DNA of 64,000 nt from UBA10205 sp035289625 (GCA_035289625.1 DATDWP010000021.1:52515-116514), one strand, 5' to 3'. Counted from the first letter of the stretch, positions 1 to 8,626 are shown. The notes: generated from the letters alone by a model not told the origin. Translations and numbers: made by a program.

Positions 1-221
1 AATCCACAGCAATAATTACAAGTGAAAGAGTTGAAGGCTCAATGGGGCTTAGCAGGGACACAGTTTCAGAATTTCTCTGTGACGGAGTAATACTTCTATC
101 CTCAACTGCAATCGGCAAAAAAAGGGCACGCTCAATAGAAATCAGCAAAATGCGCCACACCGATACACCCGGCGGCAGATACGAACTTGAAATCACCAAA
201 AAAGGCCTTAACGTATTGTGA
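1..221 (+). CDS. KaiC/RadA-like ATPase, C-terminal fragment
   Basis: An open frame enters from the left edge and stops with TGA at 219-221, leaving about 72 residues. The end has the usual KaiC-family finish: a strand reading DGVILLSS, then a basic IEISKMRHTD segment, then YELEITKKGLNVL. In this family the segment closes the RecA-like ATPase core. The Walker motifs lie outside the window, so ATPase activity is inferred from family. The next gene starts 3 bp later and encodes a V4R protein, so the two are probably co-transcribed as a sensor/ATPase pair. Confidence 0.6.
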   Translation, partial: STAIITSERVEGSMGLSRDTVSEFLCDGVILLSSTAIGKKRARSIEISKMRHTDTPGGRYELEITKKGLNVL

Positions 222-224
222 TTT

Positions 225-1373
225 ATGCCTCGCAACCTTGGAATAAAAAACGATTTAGTAAATTGGTTTGTAAAAAATGTTGCAATCCCAAACCTCATGC
301 GCCTTGACATACCCGGCTTTGTAATTGTCAAGCAAAATTATGAAGGGCGGGAAATAGAGCAGCGCAACATTTTCTTTTCCGAGCTGCAGATAGCAGGTTT
401 TGAGAGCGCGCTTGTGAAAAATTTCGGCGAGCGCGGCAAAAAAATCGCCTACACAATGCTCACAAATTCCACATATGCATATTGCCACTCATACGGAATC
501 CCACAGCTAAAAGACGGAGAAAAGGCAATTGATGAATTCTTCTCATTCTACACAGCATTCATGGGGGTTACATGGGGAGAATTTTTGAACCTTGATTATG
601 ATCTCAAAACCAAAATACTCCAAGTTAATTTGGGCGACCATATAGTGTGCCGCAAAAATGGGCTCGGGTATATGTTTAGCTCCGGAATATTTGCAGGCGG
701 CTGGCAGCACTTAATGCAAGACCCTACAATACAGGCAAGCCAAATTGAATGCGTTGGAAAAGGAGATAAGAGCTGCAGAGTAATAGCCGGGCCAATTGAA
801 TATCTCAAAAAACAAAAATATGAAGTAATAGAGGCAACAGGCACCAGAACATATTCAACAGACATTAGCTATTGGGAGATGAACAAATCAAGGCCCATGC
901 AATACTCCAAAGCATCACTTCGAGAACTAATAGCCGCAGGATTTTTCAAATTCGAAAAAAACAAACTCACATTCCACGAGGATAGGTACTGCTTTACAGG
1001 AATTGAACTACTCTATGTATTTGAAGAGACCGCAGCAAAAGACCCAAAGGTTAGCAAACTTCTTTTTGAAACAACTTTTGAACAAGGCAAAAAAATCGCC
1101 CTTGCAGAAAAAACCAACGAATATTCAACCTTCATCCCCGATATTCTTTCAGCCTTCGGGTATGGCGACACGCTCATTTCACACAACAATTCAAAATTTA
1201 TAATTGAAACAAACTATTTTCCATACCTTGAAACCTACGACCAAATAAATTACCAATATTTCAAAGGGCTTGTCTCAGGACTTCTTAGCGGCTTTTTGGG
1301 AAAAGAAATAATTCTCAAAAACCATAGCACAAACGTATCGAACGGGTATTTGCAGCTAGTGCTTTTGGAATAG
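225..1373 (+). CDS. V4R (4-vinyl reductase) domain protein
   Basis: A 382-aa soluble protein. Around residues 150-195 it has the V4R signature: a Gly-rich GIFAGGWQHL stretch followed by IECVGKGDKSCRVIAG, where a Cys-Gly-Cys pattern often binds metal or a small ligand. A second, weaker repeat of the fold may occupy residues 255-375 (FEQGKKIALAE, then GLVSGLLSGFLGKE). V4R domains act as small-molecule or redox sensor modules in archaeal regulators. It follows a KaiC-like ATPase at a 3-bp gap, suggesting an operon. No HTH is visible, so it may signal through its partner. Family assignment is solid; the ligand is unknown. Confidence 0.7.
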   Translation: MPRNLGIKNDLVNWFVKNVAIPNLMRLDIPGFVIVKQNYEGREIEQRNIFFSELQIAGFESALVKNFGERGKKIAYTMLTNSTYAYCHSYGIPQLKDGEKAIDEFFSFYTAFMGVTWGEFLNLDYDLKTKILQVNLGDHIVCRKNGLGYMFSSGIFAGGWQHLMQDPTIQASQIECVGKGDKSCRVIAGPIEYLKKQKYEVIEATGTRTYSTDISYWEMNKSRPMQYSKASLRELIAAGFFKFEKNKLTFHEDRYCFTGIELLYVFEETAAKDPKVSKLLFETTFEQGKKIALAEKTNEYSTFIPDILSAFGYGDTLISHNNSKFIIETNYFPYLETYDQINYQYFKGLVSGLLSGFLGKEIILKNHSTNVSNGYLQLVLLE

Positions 1374-1438
1374 GAAATTTAATGATCGCCAGGCGATCAA
1401 AAGAGAGTTGTATATAGTAGTTGTTGTTTATTTATTTT

Positions 1439-2152
1439 ATGAGAAGCAAACCTTTGAATGGCCCATTCTCCAGATTTTTTTATGAAAGTTTAAGGAATGA
1501 AAGAATAAAGCCAAGAAGATTGAAAAACCCCAAAGGAATTGAGAGGTTTACATTTTCAGTTTCTACGCCCAGGCAAAGATGGGCAAGAGATTTATACTAT
1601 GACAAAAGAGCATTGGCAAATCTTGACCATGCAGTAGGTTTAGTGCCAAATGTAATGCCTGCAATGGTGCAAGCTTTTGGCTACACAATTGAGCATGAAA
1701 AAGTCCATGCAGGGGATTCAAAATACCAGGCTTTGCCCGTCAATGAAATAAAAAAAATTTCCAATTTGAATAACACAGGGCATAGGGCCCAAGCACTTGT
1801 TGAACAGGTTGCAAATAGGGGCGTTATTGCAAAAATGCTTACAGACAGTAAAATAAAATCCCTGCAACACCCATCAGCCAAAAAAGTAATTGCCGATAAG
1901 CTTTCGTGGTATATTATACAAAGCCTTATTCAAAGCGGCGAATTTCGAAGAATGGTAAAGAGCGGATTAAATGCATCTTTGCCAAAAACCAAACAAGAGG
2001 CCAGAGCAAGAATACAAATTATTTCACTATACCTAAAAAAACTTTTTCCGAACCTGGAAAATGAACACCTAGAGGAGATAATAAAAGTCACTAGTCGCAG
2101 GTTTGCTTCCCTAATTGAGGTTGGGGCCAAAAACAGCAGACAAGGCACTTGA
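1439..2152 (+). CDS. Unrecognised protein with an HExxH motif (putative zinc metallopeptidase)
   Basis: A 237-aa protein starting at the ATG at 1439; a TTG 18 bp upstream is less likely. I do not recognise the family. Residues 86-90 read HEKVH, a match to the zinc-protease HExxH motif, preceded by a hydrophobic helix (VPNVMPAMVQAFGYTI). A glutamate at about residue 122 (ALVEQVANRG) could be the third zinc ligand, as in gluzincins. The N terminus is strongly basic and there is no signal peptide or membrane segment, so it should be cytosolic. It lies alone between the V4R gene and a tRNA. The protease reading is inference from one motif. Confidence 0.5.
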   Translation: MRSKPLNGPFSRFFYESLRNERIKPRRLKNPKGIERFTFSVSTPRQRWARDLYYDKRALANLDHAVGLVPNVMPAMVQAFGYTIEHEKVHAGDSKYQALPVNEIKKISNLNNTGHRAQALVEQVANRGVIAKMLTDSKIKSLQHPSAKKVIADKLSWYIIQSLIQSGEFRRMVKSGLNASLPKTKQEARARIQIISLYLKKLFPNLENEHLEEIIKVTSRRFASLIEVGAKNSRQGT

Positions 2153-2161
2153 TAATAAAAG

Positions 2162-2255
2162 TGGGAGAGCCCAGATTTGAACTGGGGTCGACACCAAATT
2201 GGAAGCGTTTACCTCTCCCCAAGGTGCCATACTAACCAAGCTATACTACTCCCCC
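2162..2255 (-). tRNA. tRNA-Pro (GGG) with intron
   Basis: On the minus strand the acceptor strands GGGGGAG and CTCTCCC pair (one G-U) with discriminator A, and the T arm is CCCAG-TTCAAAT-CTGGG. The anticodon stem GCACC/GGTGT encloses TT-GGG-G, giving anticodon GGG (Pro). About 20 extra bases sit after position 37, the canonical archaeal intron site cut at a bulge-helix-bulge. CCA is not encoded. A TATA-like ATTATAAA lies about 35 bp upstream near 2286-2293. Confidence 0.85.
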
Positions 2256-2418
2256 CTTAAATTACTGAAATCTGGTCGGTTGAGTTTATAATTCAAACTC
2301 TCAGAAGCGAGCCTTTAGTTGATTTTGAATCCCAAAAGAAAATCACTCACCCATATCATTCGATGAATCTGCAAAAGCTTTTAATATTTTAACCCCAAAT
2401 TTTTAATAGGTGATCCAA

Positions 2419-2802
2419 ATGGACAGAGTTGTGCATTTTGAAGTCCCTGCAGATGATACTGCAAGGGCAAAAAAATTTTATGAAAGCATTTTTGAGTGGA
2501 AAATAGAGAGCTACCCGGGATTTGACTACCACGGGCTTATTACCTCTCCAATAGATGAAAAAACAAGAATGCCAAAAGAAGCCGGCGCAATAAATGGCGG
2601 ATTGCTAAAACGCCAAGCGGCAATACAAAAACCCATAATTACAATCGGAGTAAAAGACATCAATGAATCTGAAAAGAAAATAAAAAAAGCCGGCGGAAAA
2701 ATGGTAATGGAACAAAAAAAAGTCGGGGATGTTGGAATTTCAAGCTACTTTGAAGACACTGAAGGAAACATTCTGGGACTTTGGCAGGAGCTGAAGAAGT
2801 AA
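2419..2802 (+). CDS. Glyoxalase/bleomycin-resistance (VOC) family protein
   Basis: A 127-aa single-domain VOC protein. It opens with VVHFEVPADDTARAKKFYESIF, the first beta-alpha-beta unit of the fold, and closes with DTEGNILGLWQ, typical of the second metal-side strand. Two such units form a metal-binding cup in glyoxalases and dioxygenases, and small archaeal members are often annotated only as glyoxalase-like. The start at 2419 is preferred over the in-frame GTG at 2410 because GGTGAT, a good archaeal ribosome binding site, ends 5 bp before it. It stands alone downstream of the tRNA-Pro promoter. The substrate cannot be told from sequence. Confidence 0.8.
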   Translation: MDRVVHFEVPADDTARAKKFYESIFEWKIESYPGFDYHGLITSPIDEKTRMPKEAGAINGGLLKRQAAIQKPIITIGVKDINESEKKIKKAGGKMVMEQKKVGDVGISSYFEDTEGNILGLWQELKK

Positions 2803-2890
2803 TTTGTGGCAAAACCTGCCCCTAATTCTAAAAAATGATATCTTAAGATATCATTAAATATTAATTGCCATATAATAACTATGTGATTTT

Positions 2891-3127
2891 GTGATCAAGG
2901 GCAAGTACGAAATAATTTTTATGCGCCATGCAATATTGCGTGCAATTGAGCGCAATATCACCCCCGATGTTGTGGAAAATGCCGTAATGACAGGTTCATT
3001 CCACAGATTTGGAAAAAACAGGATGAAAATAATAAAAAAGCTCAGAAAAATGCAAATAGTTTGCATAGACGAAATAATTGGAAACACAATAAAAATTGTT
3101 TCAATTGCAAGGAGGGCAAGAAGATGA
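2891..3127 (+). CDS. DUF4258 / RelE-like toxin
   Basis: A 78-aa basic protein with a GTG start. The pattern FMRHAILRAIERNITPDVVENAVMTG followed by a basic strand and KIVSIARR matches DUF4258, a RelE/ParE-superfold toxin family whose members are thought to cut mRNA. The next gene overlaps its stop by ATGA and encodes a zinc-finger/AbrB protein, the arrangement of a toxin-antitoxin operon. The toxin role is inferred from family and pairing. An internal ATG at 2921 is an alternative start but would remove the first strand. Confidence 0.7.
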   Translation: MIKGKYEIIFMRHAILRAIERNITPDVVENAVMTGSFHRFGKNRMKIIKKLRKMQIVCIDEIIGNTIKIVSIARRARR

Positions 3128-3426
3128 AATGCACAAAATGCTCAGGTAAAATGGCCGAAAAAAAAGACATAACAAATGACGGTGTTGAATACACATATTT
3201 TGAGTGTAAAAATTGTGGGGAGCAGATAGTCAACATGAAACAACTCCATGAAATGGCGGCAAGATATGGGGAAATGAAAAAATATACAGCAAAACTCTCT
3301 AAATGGGGGGAGAGCATAGGACTTAGGATCCCAAAAGAGCTAGCCAAAGAATATGGACTTGAAAAAGATACGGAAGTGTCTTTAATACCGGAAAAAAAAG
3401 CAATAAGGATAATAACAACAAAATAA
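3124..3426 (+). CDS. Antitoxin-like protein: zinc finger fused to AbrB/SpoVT DNA-binding domain
   Basis: A 100-aa protein starting at 3124, overlapping the upstream toxin stop by ATGA. Residues 3-40 hold CTKC and CKNC pairs, like the YgiT/MqsA-type zinc finger that usually binds the toxin. Residues 55-100 form a swapped-hairpin AbrB/MazE domain (AKLSKWGESIGLRIPKELA, then EVSLIPEKKAIRI), the DNA-binding half. In MqsA-type antitoxins the second domain is normally a helix-turn-helix, so this pairing is unusual. Such antitoxins normally repress their own operon. The antitoxin role is inferred from domains and context. Confidence 0.75.
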   Translation: MKCTKCSGKMAEKKDITNDGVEYTYFECKNCGEQIVNMKQLHEMAARYGEMKKYTAKLSKWGESIGLRIPKELAKEYGLEKDTEVSLIPEKKAIRIITTK

Positions 3427-3427
3427 T

Positions 3428-4354
3428 TTACCTGCACTGCCCGCTGCCACTATCAGTAAAGCTCTGCCCCTGCACACTAATAAATTCCCATTCATAGCCG
3501 GAAGGTTTTAGCTCTAGGCGCAAAATTCCAAAAGAGCCAAATTCTTGCACCTCACTATTTTGTGAAATATTTCCAAATGGGCGCAGGCTCTTTCCACCAG
3601 CCCCTACAACAAAAGACCTCATGCCTTGTGAATTTATATTTCCCAGTGAATCCATTGGGGCAAACCTTTCATAATCATGGTCATGGCCAGCTAACACAAT
3701 ATCTGTCCCGCCATTGTAAAGAGCCGCCCAAATATCTTGCATAAAAGTACTGTCCCCGTGCTCAGACCCAGAACTGTAGCGCGGATGGTGGAAATATGCA
3801 ACAGTGCATTTTACATCTTTATTTAGTTCAAGATCATCTAAAAGCCACCTATACTGGGCAGACCCTTGCAAGCATCCGCCAACTGAAGCGCAATTGCTAT
3901 TTAGTACAATTGCATGCCACTTGCCAATATCATAGCTATAATACCCGCGCGAAGAATCTCCTGCAACGCTGCCAAAATAATCATAGTAGCCCTTTGCTCT
4001 TGAAGTATAATATTCATGATTTCCAACAGATGGCATTGTTCTCAATTTGTGCCTTCCCCAACTAGGCTCATAGCAATTTGAAAATTCGGATGCAGAACCC
4101 GCTTCATACACATTATCACCTAACGTAAAGACCGTGCCGTTCTGAACATCAAGAAGCTGCGCTATTTTCTCATCGCCAACACTTTCACACGAAGCAATAT
4201 CCCCAGCTCCGCTAAAATTCACATCATTTGCCAAAGGCTCTATGTGCAAAATATTATGTCCTTCTTGCGAGAGTGGAGTTGGCACTAGAAATAAAACAAC
4301 CACAATTAGTAAAGAGAGAAAAAATCCAATTAGCAATTTTATTTTTCCCACCAT
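3428..4354 (-). CDS. Secreted or membrane-anchored metallophosphoesterase (purple acid phosphatase-like)
   Basis: A 308-aa protein with an N-terminal signal/anchor helix (residues 5-27). The calcineurin-like phosphoesterase motifs occur in order: GDIAS (about 51), GDNVYE (about 78), GNHEYY (about 111), then a YFHHPRYS segment and AGHDHDYER near 225. These supply the His/Asp/Asn ligands of a two-metal centre. The HDHDYER ending resembles purple acid phosphatases, which remove phosphate from esters outside the cell. It is convergent with the toxin-antitoxin pair, ending 1 bp from it, and lies downstream of the rRNA methyltransferase operon. Substrate unknown. Confidence 0.8.
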   Translation of the reverse strand: MVGKIKLLIGFFLSLLIVVVLFLVPTPLSQEGHNILHIEPLANDVNFSGAGDIASCESVGDEKIAQLLDVQNGTVFTLGDNVYEAGSASEFSNCYEPSWGRHKLRTMPSVGNHEYYTSRAKGYYDYFGSVAGDSSRGYYSYDIGKWHAIVLNSNCASVGGCLQGSAQYRWLLDDLELNKDVKCTVAYFHHPRYSSGSEHGDSTFMQDIWAALYNGGTDIVLAGHDHDYERFAPMDSLGNINSQGMRSFVVGAGGKSLRPFGNISQNSEVQEFGSFGILRLELKPSGYEWEFISVQGQSFTDSGSGQCR

Positions 4355-4396
4355 AAAAATATCTAACCCCTATTAAAATTTTTTATACTTCAAAAT

Positions 4397-5602
4397 TCAT
4401 TTATCATGTACGCGCAAAAAAAGGCATTTCAAATACGAGCCAAAGCGCTTTGTGTAAGCCGGAACTAGGTGGTCTTTTGCTGAAAATCGCATTTCAATAA
4501 TCTCAGCCCTCTTGCTGGCATGGTTTGCAGCATCTACAATAACTGAAATGAATTCATCATAAGAAAGCCCTGCACTACAAGAACTTGTAACAAGAATCCC
4601 GCCACTTTTTAGAAGTTTCATGCAATTATAATTTATCTGATGGTATGCCTTTTTGCCTAGCCGAAGGTTCCCGGGTTTTTGTACAAAAGCCGGAGGGTCT
4701 AGGGAAATAACATCAAACCGCTCCGGGCGCGACATCAATTTATTCGTCTCATCAAAAGCCTTCCCTTCAATAAAAGTGATCTTATCTTCAAGTCCGTTTA
4801 ACTTTGCGTTTCTTTTGGCCTGCAAAATCGCCTCCGGCAGATCAATCATTGTAACATTTGCTCCAGCTCTTGCTGCATGCAAGCCAAATCCGCCCGTATA
4901 GGAGAACACATCAAGCATCTTTGTGCCATTATTGCAGTACTTTTCAATCGCCGCCCTATTTTCCGATTGGTCTAAATAAAACCCGGTTTTGTGGCCGCGC
5001 AGCACGTCAACTTCAAATTTTACCCTCCCCTGCTCAATTACTGTTTGCACCTTTGGTTTTCCTAGTAGAACCCCTTTTAGAGGATCAAGCCCCAAACTTT
5101 CCCGGTTCCTAAAATCATTTCGCTCTGCAATTGTGGAAATCCCATCTAGGCCTAGAAGAATTTGTGCTATCTGCTGCTTGTACTTCTCAACGCCCATACA
5201 AGAGATCTGAAGCGAGCATATATTTTCAAACCGATCAACAAGAAGCCCTGGGATTCCATCTGATTCTCCGTAAAATAAGCGATATGTATTTTTGTATCCG
5301 AGAATTTTTTGCCTAAATTCATTTGCTTCTACTATTTTTTTCTCAAAAAAAGATTCATTGATTATTTCTTTTTCATGAAGGCTAATTAGTTGCACCATTG
5401 CATGGCTTTTTGGATTTGCAAACCCCTTTGCAATAAATTTACCCGTTGCATCAACAATCCATGCAATTTCCCCGGCGGAAATTTCCCCTTTGGATTTTTC
5501 AATTTGCTTTGGACCTAGCACACGCAATCCTTTGCGAATTTCTAACTCTATTGCTTTTGAAACAAAAAACTTTGGCACCTGCAATTTATCTACCATAATC
5601 AT
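4397..5602 (-). CDS. RlmI-like class I SAM-dependent 23S rRNA m5C methyltransferase
   Basis: A 401-aa protein with the layout of the RlmI/YccW family: an N-terminal PUA-type domain (about residues 5-75), a middle RNA-binding domain with YRLFYGESDGIPGLLVDRF, and a Rossmann methyltransferase domain from about 215 with MLDVFSYTGGFGLHAA for SAM binding, then DPPAF and a catalytic TSSCS. E. coli RlmI makes m5C1962 in 23S rRNA; the exact base here is inferred. The chosen start overlaps the previous gene's stop by ATGA, suggesting translational coupling. A second ATG 6 bp further in is also possible. Confidence 0.85.
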   Translation of the reverse strand: MIMVDKLQVPKFFVSKAIELEIRKGLRVLGPKQIEKSKGEISAGEIAWIVDATGKFIAKGFANPKSHAMVQLISLHEKEIINESFFEKKIVEANEFRQKILGYKNTYRLFYGESDGIPGLLVDRFENICSLQISCMGVEKYKQQIAQILLGLDGISTIAERNDFRNRESLGLDPLKGVLLGKPKVQTVIEQGRVKFEVDVLRGHKTGFYLDQSENRAAIEKYCNNGTKMLDVFSYTGGFGLHAARAGANVTMIDLPEAILQAKRNAKLNGLEDKITFIEGKAFDETNKLMSRPERFDVISLDPPAFVQKPGNLRLGKKAYHQINYNCMKLLKSGGILVTSSCSAGLSYDEFISVIVDAANHASKRAEIIEMRFSAKDHLVPAYTKRFGSYLKCLFLRVHDK

Positions 5603-5991
5603 CGCGCAAAAAATTCCTTCATCTTGCTCCAATAGTGCTCTATCCAACCAGCCTTTATTTCTTCAAAAAATTCTTCAGGGACATTGCTGTGCGTGAACTT
5701 GAGTTTTGTTTTCGATCCCTTTTGCTCAAATTCAAAAATAACTTCTGAATAATGCCCCTTAGGCCAATCAGAAGCATGCCAGCTTTGCACAACTTTCTCG
5801 CCAGGAATTAATTCAATAGTCGTACCTTCAATATAACCATCATATGCACTAAATGAGTCACCAGTATTTTTACCTATTTTACACTCACTTTGCGTAAAAG
5901 CCGAATGCTTTTTTGAATCCATAAGGCAATCATACACATCCTTTGCAGATGCCTCAAATTTCACAACCTGCCTAATAGTTTTGGTTTTCAT
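5599..5991 (-). CDS. SRPBCC / AHSA1-like domain protein
   Basis: A 130-aa single-domain protein of the START/Bet v1-like fold. It opens with IRQVVKFEASAKDVYDCLMDSKKHSAFTQ and contains GDSFSAYDGYIEGT and GEKVVQSW, the layout of the AHSA1 (Hsp90 ATPase activator homologue) subfamily. It ends with an amphipathic helix, GWIEHYWSKMKEFF. These proteins form a deep hydrophobic cavity; prokaryotic members have diverse and mostly unknown ligands. The gene overlaps the rRNA methyltransferase gene by 4 bp and forms an operon with it. Confidence 0.8.
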   Translation of the reverse strand: MKTKTIRQVVKFEASAKDVYDCLMDSKKHSAFTQSECKIGKNTGDSFSAYDGYIEGTTIELIPGEKVVQSWHASDWPKGHYSEVIFEFEQKGSKTKLKFTHSNVPEEFFEEIKAGWIEHYWSKMKEFFAR

Positions 5992-6118
5992 ATTATCGCT
6001 TTAGTTCTTTTCTTTTTTCGCCAAGGTTTCCTGGCAGAACGTCTGTTCTGTCAGGCCCACAAAACCTTCAAGTTTTGCTTGCTTTCTCTTCTTTCCAAGA
6101 AAAGAAAAAAGGTTGTGA

Positions 6119-6238
6119 TGGGATTGCCCGGATTTGAACCGGGGTCGTAAGCTCATTTGAAGGCATTCTTGCAAAAGCACGTTTTGCCGAAAAACCCTCC
6201 CAAAGCTTATATGCTAGACCAGGCTACACCACAATCCC
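6119..6238 (-). tRNA. tRNA-Pro (TGG) with long intron
   Basis: On the minus strand GGGATTG pairs with CAATCCC and discriminator A follows. The T arm is CCCCGG-TTCAAAT-CCGGG and the anticodon stem is TAAGC/GCTTA. The loop TT-TGG-G gives anticodon TGG (Pro). About 45 bases are inserted after position 37, the usual archaeal intron site. With the GGG tRNA at 2162-2255, both proline isoacceptors in the window carry introns of different length and sequence. CCA is not encoded. Confidence 0.85.
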
Positions 6239-6329
6239 GCTGAAATAAAACGTACGGCAATGCTTTTTTAAAAGGCGGCAAAAGAGCGAAAAGAAGCTAT
6301 TTTAAGATATAAAACCCCCTAATTTTAGC

Positions 6330-8195
6330 ATGCAATTTCTCGAACTTGCACTTTATTTTGAAAAAGTCGAAAAGGCCAGTTCGCGCATCGAAATGACTCA
6401 AATCCTCTCTGAACTTCTCGCAAAAGCCCCCCAGCAGGACATAAAACAGATCATTTACCTCTCCCAAGGGGTTTTGGGCCCCCGCTATGAGGAGGCATTG
6501 GAAGCCGGACTTGGGGAAGGGCTTATAGTAGAAGGGATAGCAAAGGCCCTAGGGTATAGTAATGAAGAAGTAAAGGCGCTTTATAAAAAAATAGGGGATT
6601 TAGGGGAAGTTGCCCAAAACCTTGGGGCAAAAAAGAAGCAAAAATCACTCTTTGCAAATGACCTAACAGTTGAAAAAGTGTTCAATAATTTCATAAAAAT
6701 CTCGCAACTTTCAGGAAAAGGCAGCCAGGAGCACAAACTCAAAATGTTTGCAGAGCTTCTAAACAGCGCCTCGGGAATTGAATCAAAATTCATCACAAGA
6801 ATCCCCCTAGGAAATATGCGCCTTGGAATCGGGGACCCTACCATAATGGATGCGCTTGCACTAAATTACCGAGAAGAATTTTTGAAAGATAAAAAAATCA
6901 AAAAACAAATCGAATCAGAACTCAAGGAAAAAAAAGAAGAAGCGCGCGAAGAGGAATTTGCAAGAAAATCAAAACAGAGGCTGCGCGAAGTGATCGAATC
7001 CAAATACAACATCTTTTCAGATCTTGGGGAAATTGCACGCAAATTAAAAGAATCCGGCCTTTCCGGGCTGTCTCAAATTTCAATAAAACCGGCAACACCA
7101 ATTCGCCCCACTCTAGCAGAAAGATTATCCAGCGCAGAAGAAATTGTGGAAAAACTCGGAATGTGCGCTGTTGAAAAAAAATATGACGGCCTTAGGGTGC
7201 AGTGCCACAAATCAGGGGAGAAGGTTACAATATTTTCCCGCCAATCGGAAAACATCACCCACATGCTCCCGGATATTGTGCAAGCCGTAAAATCGCAAAT
7301 TAGTGCAAAAGATGCAATATTTGAAGGTGAGGCGCTTGCCTTCAATGAAAAAACAAACCAATACCTTCCGTTCCAAGTTACAATCCAGCGCAAGAGAAAA
7401 TATGATGTTGAGCAAATGGCACAGGATTTTCCGCTAAGGCTTTTTGCATTTGACATAATGTATGCTGACGGAGTAAATATGATGGCAAAACCATTTTCCG
7501 AGAGGCGAAAAATGCTCTCAAAATTAATTTCAAAAGGCCCAATAATCGAACTCACCGGGAGCATTCAAACGAATGATCCTAAAGAAATGGAAAAATTTTT
7601 CCTAGAAAGCATTGAAAATGGGCTTGAAGGAATAATTGCAAAAGACCTAAATGCCCCATATATTGCCGGCGCAAGAAAATACGCCTGGATTAAATTAAAA
7701 CGCTCATATAAAGGCGAACTAACTGATTCGGTTGATGTTGCAATAATAGGATATTTCAAAGGCAGGGGAAAGCGGACACAATTTGGCCTTGGAGGTCTTC
7801 TTAGCGCAGTGTATGATGAGGATAGCGACACATTCAAATCGGTTACAAAAATAGGCACGGGAATGAGCGAGGAAATGTTAGAAGAACTCGAATCAAAACT
7901 TAGCAAAATCTCCCAAAAGCAAAAACCCGCACGGGTTGAAAGTGAAATAGAACCAGATGTCTGGACGACCCCGCATTATGTAATAGAAGTTGTAGCTGAT
8001 GAAATCACCAAAAGCCCCCTACATACAGCTGGCCGTGGAAAGGATGGCATTGGATATGCGCTACGTTTCCCTCGCATGATAAAATTTCGCGACAAAAAAG
8101 CAGAAGATAGCACCTCGGTATCTGAAATAATTGAAATGTATAAAAAGCAAGGAAAGGTGCAAATAGCTACTGAAGAGACAACTCCTGATACATAG
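6330..8195 (+). CDS. lig: ATP-dependent DNA ligase (archaeal type)
   Basis: A 621-aa protein, close to the usual length for archaeal DNA ligase I. An N-terminal DNA-binding domain (about 1-220) precedes the nucleotidyltransferase core. Motif I, with catalytic K284 in EKKYDGLRV, is the site of the covalent ligase-AMP intermediate. Further motifs include FEGEALAF, FDIMYADG, LEGIIAKDL and the motif V lysines in AWIKLKR. The OB-fold domain ends with GYALRFPRMIKFRDKK. It seals nicks in replication and repair. A TATA-like TTTTAAGATATAAAA sits about 25 bp before the ATG. This is a chromosomal housekeeping marker. Confidence 0.97.
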   Translation: MQFLELALYFEKVEKASSRIEMTQILSELLAKAPQQDIKQIIYLSQGVLGPRYEEALEAGLGEGLIVEGIAKALGYSNEEVKALYKKIGDLGEVAQNLGAKKKQKSLFANDLTVEKVFNNFIKISQLSGKGSQEHKLKMFAELLNSASGIESKFITRIPLGNMRLGIGDPTIMDALALNYREEFLKDKKIKKQIESELKEKKEEAREEEFARKSKQRLREVIESKYNIFSDLGEIARKLKESGLSGLSQISIKPATPIRPTLAERLSSAEEIVEKLGMCAVEKKYDGLRVQCHKSGEKVTIFSRQSENITHMLPDIVQAVKSQISAKDAIFEGEALAFNEKTNQYLPFQVTIQRKRKYDVEQMAQDFPLRLFAFDIMYADGVNMMAKPFSERRKMLSKLISKGPIIELTGSIQTNDPKEMEKFFLESIENGLEGIIAKDLNAPYIAGARKYAWIKLKRSYKGELTDSVDVAIIGYFKGRGKRTQFGLGGLLSAVYDEDSDTFKSVTKIGTGMSEEMLEELESKLSKISQKQKPARVESEIEPDVWTTPHYVIEVVADEITKSPLHTAGRGKDGIGYALRFPRMIKFRDKKAEDSTSVSEIIEMYKKQGKVQIATEETTPDT

Positions 8196-8281
8196 CCAAG
8201 TGAGCGGGTATTTGTTAAAACCGCCTTTCAAATCTTGAGGCAAAAAAGTCACAATTCAAAAGACCAGAAAGGGCACATCAG

Positions 8282-8626
8282 ATGGCAGGCAAGGAATTTC
8301 GGCTTTTGAGGCAGAAAGATAAATATGGGTTAGCACATCTATTAACCTATATGAAAAATTCCTTTTACTGGATTGAAAAAGCAATATATCTTGCAATAGG
8401 GTTTGCTGCAACAATATTTTTCCTCTACCTCTTCAAAATATGGGGGGTTGAGAAGAACAGCTACTTTCTTTTCGTTGGCGATCTTGAGAGCGTAATAATT
8501 GTACTTGCAACCACTTTTGCAATAGGATTGATTTTGGAAAAACTCTGGAAATGGGAAGTGCGCTCCATATTCAAGCCGCGCCAGGCAAATTCTAGAGGTG
8601 ATCGGAAATGGAGAATTCGCCACTAA
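8282..8626 (+). CDS. Small membrane protein, unknown function
   Basis: A 114-aa protein with two predicted transmembrane helices (about residues 30-52 and 66-86) and basic cytoplasmic tails. I do not recognise the family. Its last 19 bases overlap the next gene, which encodes a membrane-anchored extracytoplasmic protein, so the two are probably translated from one mRNA and may interact. Confidence 0.6.
   Translation: MAGKEFRLLRQKDKYGLAHLLTYMKNSFYWIEKAIYLAIGFAATIFFLYLFKIWGVEKNSYFLFVGDLESVIIVLATTFAIGLILEKLWKWEVRSIFKPRQANSRGDRKWRIRH

Noticed and set aside
5992..6118. A possible C/D box RNA between the SRPBCC gene and tRNA-Pro
   Set aside because: No paired C (RTGATGA) and D (CTGA) boxes at suitable spacing were seen; nothing else is supported in this stretch.
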